Shown piece by piece: positions 61,052 through 64,000 of a DNA stretch of 64,000 bases (the stretch's first letter is position 1; each line of letters starts with the position of its first letter). A program made the translations under genes and the position numbers. Where the stretch lies: the NCBI RefSeq assembly GCF_000971055.1, contig NZ_LARW01000051.1:1-64000 (forward strand), written 5' to 3'. Under the pieces are notes generated by a model, which was not told the origin of the DNA, ran no database searches, and saw only the letters and a list, made by a program, of their open reading frames with translations. The DNA comes from Sphingomonas sp. SRS2. GTDB lineage: Bacteria > Pseudomonadota > Alphaproteobacteria > Sphingomonadales > Sphingomonadaceae.

Positions 61052-61255
61052 ATGAACGCCACCAAGGGCCCCTTCGCATCCCTCACGGTCTGGTCGTCGG
61101 CCGGCGCTGCCATCGTCAGTGGCCTGTCGGCCTTCGGCATCGATCTGGGGCCGGATGGCGCGAATCAGATCAACGCGATCGTCGCGGGTGTGCTCGCCAC
61201 GGTCGCGATCTACGGACGCATTCGCGCCAGCCGGCGTATCGCGACCGGCGTCTAA
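61052..61255 (+). CDS. Holin candidate, 67 aa
   Basis: ATG 61052 after CAGGAGCC. Two hydrophobic helices (SLTVWSSAGAAIVSGLSAFGI and NQINAIVAGVLATVAIYGRI) with a basic end (RASRRI), the size and layout of small phage holins. It is the last gene of the rightward arm. It would work with the leftward-encoded lysin candidate, so the lysis functions are split between arms. Based on topology only. Confidence 0.55.
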   Translation: MNATKGPFASLTVWSSAGAAIVSGLSAFGIDLGPDGANQINAIVAGVLATVAIYGRIRASRRIATGV

Positions 61256-61500
61256 CTTTCGCCCATTGGGGCTCAGTGAGCAGAGGTGCGGGGCGTCCCT
61301 CACCAGCCGTGGTACCGGGGCGCAAGCCTTGGCATGGAGCTAATCGGCTAACACAGGACGCACGGTGCTGGGCCCGCCGTATAACGGCCCACCAGATACC
61401 CAGCGAGAGCCGGGAGCGGAGACAGGTATGGTACGGCTCGCGAGGCCCCCAGCTTGGTCAGGATAGCCTGGTCCTAATCCGCTCCCTCATGGGGCCTCGG
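61256..61500 (+). ncRNA. Candidate structured RNA near the right end
   Basis: A gene-free stretch with strong pairing potential. Two perfect 9-bp pairs interleave: GGGAGCGGA (61412-61420) with TCCGCTCCC (61478-61486), and CGAGGCCCC (61441-61449) with GGGGCCTCG (61491-61499), which is a pseudoknot topology. Between them lies CAGG-ATAG-CCTG (61459-61470). Upstream is GCTGGG/CCCAGC (61367-61404) enclosing GCCGT-ATA-ACGGC. No known RNA family recognised. Confidence 0.45.
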
Positions 61501-61516
61501 CTCGCGACAAAAATTA
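61501..61516 (+). repeat. Right-end site R3
   Basis: CTCGCGACAAAAATTA, the exact reverse complement of 61554-61569. With it, this forms a perfect 16-bp inverted repeat bracketing site R2. Confidence 0.65.
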
Positions 61517-61526
61517 CCCTCACCAC

Positions 61527-61539
61527 CGCGACAGAAACT
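61527..61539 (+). repeat. Right-end site R2
   Basis: CGCGACAGAAACT, matching L2 (23067-23079) exactly in reverse orientation and R1/R3 in its CGCGACA core. Confidence 0.65.
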
Positions 61540-61553
61540 CCGGCGAAGCCCGC

Positions 61554-61569
61554 TAATTTTTGTCGCGAG
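61554..61569 (-). repeat. Right-end site R1
   Basis: TAATTTTTGTCGCGAG; read inward from the right terminus it is CTCGCGACAAAAATTA, starting 17 bases from the end. It corresponds to L1 at the left. Confidence 0.65.
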
Positions 61570-61585
61570 TTTTTGGCGCGCTACA

Positions 61586-61590
61586 CTCGA
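61586..61590. repeat. Target-site duplication CTCGA (right copy)
   Basis: Follows the terminal ...CTACA of the prophage and repeats 22946-22950. Confidence 0.92.
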
Positions 61591-61609
61591 TGGTCGATAG
61601 CAAATGCAT
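61586..61609 (-). pseudogene. 5' end of the interrupted host gene
   Basis: ATG (61609) CAT TTG CTA TCG ACC ATC GAG encodes MHLLSTIE and joins in frame to RYLRESGVPAS at 22945. AGGAGG (61619-61624, minus strand) stands 9 bases before the ATG, a strong ribosome site. The intact gene would encode a small protein of about 66 aa. The 5' fragment now reads into the phage right end. Confidence 0.85.
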
Positions 61610-61634
61610 GGTCCTGTTCCTCCTCGACTCATGT

Positions 61635-61649
61635 GTTCGCTATATGTTC
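61635..61649. promoter_or_regulatory. LexA (SOS) box
   Basis: GTTC-GCTATAT-GTTC fits the alphaproteobacterial LexA consensus GTTC-N7-GTTC exactly. It lies 51 bases before the S24 gene (rightward) and 26 bases before the start of the interrupted gene (leftward), so it may control both. Confidence 0.8.
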
Positions 61650-61658
61650 TAATTCATT

Positions 61659-61683
61659 TCCTACTTGTCTAGGAAAAATCCTA
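61659..61683. promoter_or_regulatory. Three alternating half-sites upstream of the S24 gene
   Basis: TCCTA (61659-61663), TAGGA (61670-61674) and TCCTA (61679-61683) form two overlapping dyads directly before the ribosome site GGAGGGG. Probably the autoregulatory operator of the S24 regulator. Confidence 0.5.
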
Positions 61684-61699
61684 TCGATAATGGAGGGGA

Positions 61700-62350
61700 A
61701 TGGTTGACGATGCCCGTCAGGCGCTAGACGCCCTGATCCGCGAACATGGCGAGGATTACAGCGCCCTATCGCGGCTGCTTGGCCGCAACCCGGCTTATAT
61801 CCAGCAATATATCAAGCGCGGCTCGCCCCGACGCCTGTCGGAGGAGGATCGGGCGCAGCTGGCAGCTTATTTTCGCATATCCGAGGAACGCCTCGGGGGG
61901 CGAGGCGGGGCGATTGCTGCGGCTCCCTCTCCTCCCGCATTGTTGCCGGTGCCGCGGGTGGAAATCGGCGCGTCAGCCGGCCCTGGCGCGATCGCCGAAA
62001 TCGAGGAGTATGGGCCGCCGATCGGTTTCGACGCCGCGATGCTGCGGGGGCTGGGCGTGACGCGCACGACCGGACTGTCGATCATCAGGGTGACGGGGGC
62101 CTCGATGGAGCCGACCCTGCTCGATGGCGACGACATATTGGTGGATCGAAATGCCGTGGTGCTGCGCTCGGGCGCGATCTACGTGCTGCGGCTGGATGAT
62201 GTGTTGATCGTCAAGCGGCTGGTCAGTGCGGGAGCCGGACCGCTCGTCATCCGCAGCGATAATCCGGCGTTCCCCGATATCGTCGATTATGATCCGGCCA
62301 CGCTGACCGTCGTCGGCCGGGTTCTGTGGTGCGGACGGAAGATCGGCTAG
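61700..62350 (+). CDS. S24-family (LexA-like) host regulator
   Basis: 216 aa. The N-terminal DNA-binding helices are REHGEDYSALSRLLGRNPAYIQQYIKRGSPRRLSEEDRAQLAAYF. The C-terminal S24 domain has the nucleophile Ser in RVTGASMEPTLLDGDDILVD and the Lys in DVLIVKRLV. Ala-Gly in ASAGPG may be the cleavage bond. It is not LexA itself, lacking that DNA-binding domain. Lies outside the prophage. The LexA box upstream ties it to the SOS response. Confidence 0.85.
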   Translation: MVDDARQALDALIREHGEDYSALSRLLGRNPAYIQQYIKRGSPRRLSEEDRAQLAAYFRISEERLGGRGGAIAAAPSPPALLPVPRVEIGASAGPGAIAEIEEYGPPIGFDAAMLRGLGVTRTTGLSIIRVTGASMEPTLLDGDDILVDRNAVVLRSGAIYVLRLDDVLIVKRLVSAGAGPLVIRSDNPAFPDIVDYDPATLTVVGRVLWCGRKIG

Positions 62351-62526
62351 CCGCGCTTGCGGTCGTACAGATAGAGCGCCAGCGCGATTGCCACGCCGAT
62401 GGCGGTACCGCCGACCATGCCGATTGACGGCTGTCCCAAGATGTTGCCGATGATCGCGCCGGCCATGATCGAGAGGGCGATGATCGCGCCGCCGGCGCGC
62501 GAGGCTTTGCCGCTATGCTGTTCCAT
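62347..62526 (-). CDS. Small membrane protein, 59 aa
   Basis: From ATG 62526: MEQHSGKASRAGGAIIALSIMAGAIIGNILGQPSIGMVGGTAIGVAIALALYLYDRKRG. Two hydrophobic helices with Gly-rich turns. The frame is open further upstream, but this start gives a compact protein. Convergent with and overlapping the S24 gene by 4 bases. Function unknown. Confidence 0.6.
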   Translation of the reverse strand: MEQHSGKASRAGGAIIALSIMAGAIIGNILGQPSIGMVGGTAIGVAIALALYLYDRKRG

Positions 62527-62678
62527 TCGCGCCCCATGCCATGCCCCGCTGCTCCGCGCCATAGGGTGTCCCGGCCGTGTCATAACGGGACGTCGCGTCC
62601 CGTCCGGGGACTTGGTAAACCTTCTGTCGACCATTCAAGTCGCGCAACTGCGCCATTTTTCGTTTTCTGGCATGCCGC

Positions 62679-62948
62679 TTGAGTGGTGATACGCGTTCGT
62701 TGCTTACCTCCAGTTGCTTATATGAGGTCAATCGCTTGGAAGAGTTGTTCTACATCGCCAATCGCAGCAGTATCGATCAGGCGCATGACCTGCTCGCGCA
62801 GTTCGGCACGCTTGCGATGGACGAGGCTGCGGCGCGCAGCCGCCATTATCGAGAGCTGGGCAATGCGATTCGCTTCTGCGAATGGCGTCAGATCGAGCGT
62901 TTCTTGATGGTCCTGAGCCAGGATGTGCCCGTGGGCACCGTTCATTAA
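62679..62948 (+). CDS. Small hypothetical protein, about 70-89 aa
   Basis: The conserved-looking part is NRLEELFYIANRSSIDQAHDLLAQFGTLAMDEAAARSRHYRELGNAIRFCEWRQIERFLMVLS, a helical protein with no known family. Only TTG starts are available (62679, 62700 or 62736), so the true start is uncertain. The long frame on the other strand across 62728-63906 is a shadow. Confidence 0.55.
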   Translation: MSGDTRSLLTSSCLYEVNRLEELFYIANRSSIDQAHDLLAQFGTLAMDEAAARSRHYRELGNAIRFCEWRQIERFLMVLSQDVPVGTVH

Positions 62949-63048
62949 GAGCTTGAATCCCGGGCGTTCGGCCCCAATCCATTATGATGTGATCGCCACT
63001 GCCCACTAGGCTCTGGCGGGCGGCACGCCCTGTCGCTAGGGTCGCGCC

Positions 63049-64000
63049 ATGAGTGCTCCCCGCACGCTGCCCCGTGCTCCGTCGATCATCCTGGGTGCAA
63101 TGATGTGCGTGTCGGTTGCGGCACAGGCGCAGCCACAGCCGACGCCCTCGACATCTGGGGATCAGGCGGTGCTGCCCGATCTCGATCCTTCGAGCGAGAT
63201 GGCGCCGCTGCCCGATATGGAAGTCGAATGGCCCGACCCGCTCGGCGACGGCGGATCTGCTGCTGCGGTGCCGAGCGCGACCCCCGTCGAGAGTTTGTCG
63301 AGCGATATCCAGGCCGATCGCCGCTATCGCGTCGCGATCGACGGATTGACCGGGCAGGAGGGCCTGTCGGCCGATACCGAAGCGGCGATCCGTGGCCGCT
63401 TCCGCACGCTGTCCGCGCTGGAGGAAGGCAAGGGCGTCGGCAACACCGCCCAGATCGATCGCCGCGCCCGCGAGGATGAGGCGCTGCTTGAGCAGCTGAT
63501 GCGCGCGGCAGGATTTTACGATGCCGATATCAGCACGCGGATCGAGGATGAAACTCCAGGGCGGCTGGCGGTGACGCTCAACGTCGAGCCGGGCGCGCTC
63601 TACACGCTGTCCGCCGTCGACCTGCCGGGGATCGAAAAGGCCGGCGAAGATAGTGATGAGTTGCGGACCGCCTTTGGGCTGGCGGTCGGGGCGCCCGCCG
63701 ATTCGGATCGCATCGCAGCGGGTCAGCTTGCGCTCAGGGCCGAACTGGGCCGGCAGGGCTTCGTCTTTGCCAAGGTTGGCGAGCCCAAGCTGACCGTCAA
63801 TCATGATGAGCATCACGTCGCGCTGGTGATGGATGTCGACAGCGGCGGCGCGCAGCGGATCGGCAGGATCGTTATCGAAGACCAGAAGCTGTTCAGCGCC
63901 AAGCATCTCGGGCGGATCGCACGCTTCCGGTCGGGCGAGGTCTATGACGCGGCGAAGATGGACGATTTCCGGCGGGCGCTGATCCAGACCAGTCTGGTGT
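63049..64000 (+). CDS. TamA/BamA-type outer membrane assembly protein (5' part)
   Basis: The first 317 residues are in the window; the gene continues past its end. A signal peptide (MSAPRTLPRAPSIILGAMMCVSVAAQAQ), an acidic Pro-rich linker, then POTRA-type domains: YRVAIDGLTGQEGLSADTEAAIRGRFRTLSALEEG, LLEQLMRAAGFYDADISTRIEDETPGRLAVTLNVEPGALYTLSAVDLPG and QRIGRIVIEDQKLFSAKHLGRIARFRSGEVYD. This is the layout of TamA, which works with TamB in outer membrane protein or autotransporter insertion. Confidence 0.88.
   Translation, partial: MSAPRTLPRAPSIILGAMMCVSVAAQAQPQPTPSTSGDQAVLPDLDPSSEMAPLPDMEVEWPDPLGDGGSAAAVPSATPVESLSSDIQADRRYRVAIDGLTGQEGLSADTEAAIRGRFRTLSALEEGKGVGNTAQIDRRAREDEALLEQLMRAAGFYDADISTRIEDETPGRLAVTLNVEPGALYTLSAVDLPGIEKAGEDSDELRTAFGLAVGAPADSDRIAAGQLALRAELGRQGFVFAKVGEPKLTVNHDEHHVALVMDVDSGGAQRIGRIVIEDQKLFSAKHLGRIARFRSGEVYDAAKMDDFRRALIQTSLV

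Larger units (their letters stand above)
22951..61585. mobile_element. Complete Mu-like transposable prophage, 38,635 bp
   Basis: Ends are TGTGACCCGACAATAAATA (left) and, on the opposite strand at the right, TGTAGCGCGCCAAAAACTCG. Both begin TGT, lie outside matching transposase-type sites, and are flanked by CTCGA. Inside are MuA and MuB homologues, Ner, Gam, GemA, Mor, terminase, DUF935 portal, MuF, gpI, capsid, gpG, tail genes and fibres, so the phage looks intact. The repressor is central, with early and packaging genes leftward and structural genes rightward, unlike the single-direction lytic layout of Mu. Confidence 0.95.

Noticed and set aside
61256-61500. tmRNA, tRNA cluster or HDV-type ribozyme at the right end
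   Set aside because: No T-arm, tag frame or acceptor end was found, and the 20-base gap between the two 5' strands does not fit the HDV fold. Left as an unnamed structured element.
60925-61707. 260-codon frame running through the phage right end
   Set aside because: It crosses the phage/host junction and the end sites, overlaps the holin candidate in another frame, and has Arg/His-rich shadow composition.
62728-63906. 392-codon minus-strand frame across the small gene and tamA-like gene
   Set aside because: The plus strand carries clear POTRA-type and helical coding sequence. The minus frame is compositional shadow.

Overview
The window looks like the chromosome of a sphingomonad alphaproteobacterium. 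The evidence is the high GC content, a CcrM-type methyltransferase with GANTC sites, an alphaproteobacterial LexA box (GTTC-N7-GTTC), the aa3-oxidase subunit IV plus three-part transhydrogenase locus, and exosortase-A-type polysaccharide genes. It holds two host segments and, between them, one complete Mu-like transposable prophage.

Host segment 1 (1-22950). In order: two related small proteins, a CAT-anticodon tRNA, a histidine methyltransferase of the EgtD family, RNase HII, ccrM behind a dense GANTC cluster, dihydropteroate synthase, an NtrC-type regulator, a small cytochrome oxidase subunit with pntAA-pntAB-pntB, a PepSY/porin/OprB operon, a divergent MocR regulator and PaiB-like flavoprotein, a lipoprotein, an MscS channel, an exosortase-A-associated O-ligase, small membrane protein and glycosyltransferase, a proline-rich membrane protein, and a two-gene unit whose first gene is broken by the prophage.

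Prophage (22951-61585, 38,635 bp). Both ends can be fixed to the base. They are TGT...ACA ends flanked by a 5-bp target duplication CTCGA, and removing the element restores an intact host reading frame. The immunity region lies in the middle: a Ner-like regulator and an S24 repressor flank a large palindrome. The leftward arm runs Ner, ParB-like, transposase A, ATPase B, Gam, a DnaA-domain-IV-like protein, GemA, Mor, an L,D-transpeptidase-like lysin, gp25/26/27 homologues, terminase, portal, MuF and a Dam-type methylase. The rightward arm carries protease, decoration protein, capsid, tail genes, fibres and a holin candidate. The two late arms each start behind the same dyad (AACCGTC-N7-GGACGG), a likely site for the single Mor/C-type activator. 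A short leftward accessory operon starts at the same control region as the rightward arm. The repressor is co-transcribed with an exported protein.

The points most worth following up are the portal protein with a fused 2H-phosphoesterase domain (Acb1-like, candidate anti-CBASS), the MuF protein with a C-terminal nuclease-toxin domain, the predicted pseudoknotted RNA just inside the right end, the shared late-promoter dyad on opposite strands, and the insertion that cuts a small host gene away from a promoter carrying an SOS box.

Host segment 2 (61586-64000). In order: the displaced 5' end of the interrupted gene, a LexA box, an S24 self-cleaving-type regulator, two small conserved-looking proteins, and the start of a TamA/BamA-type outer membrane protein that runs off the window.
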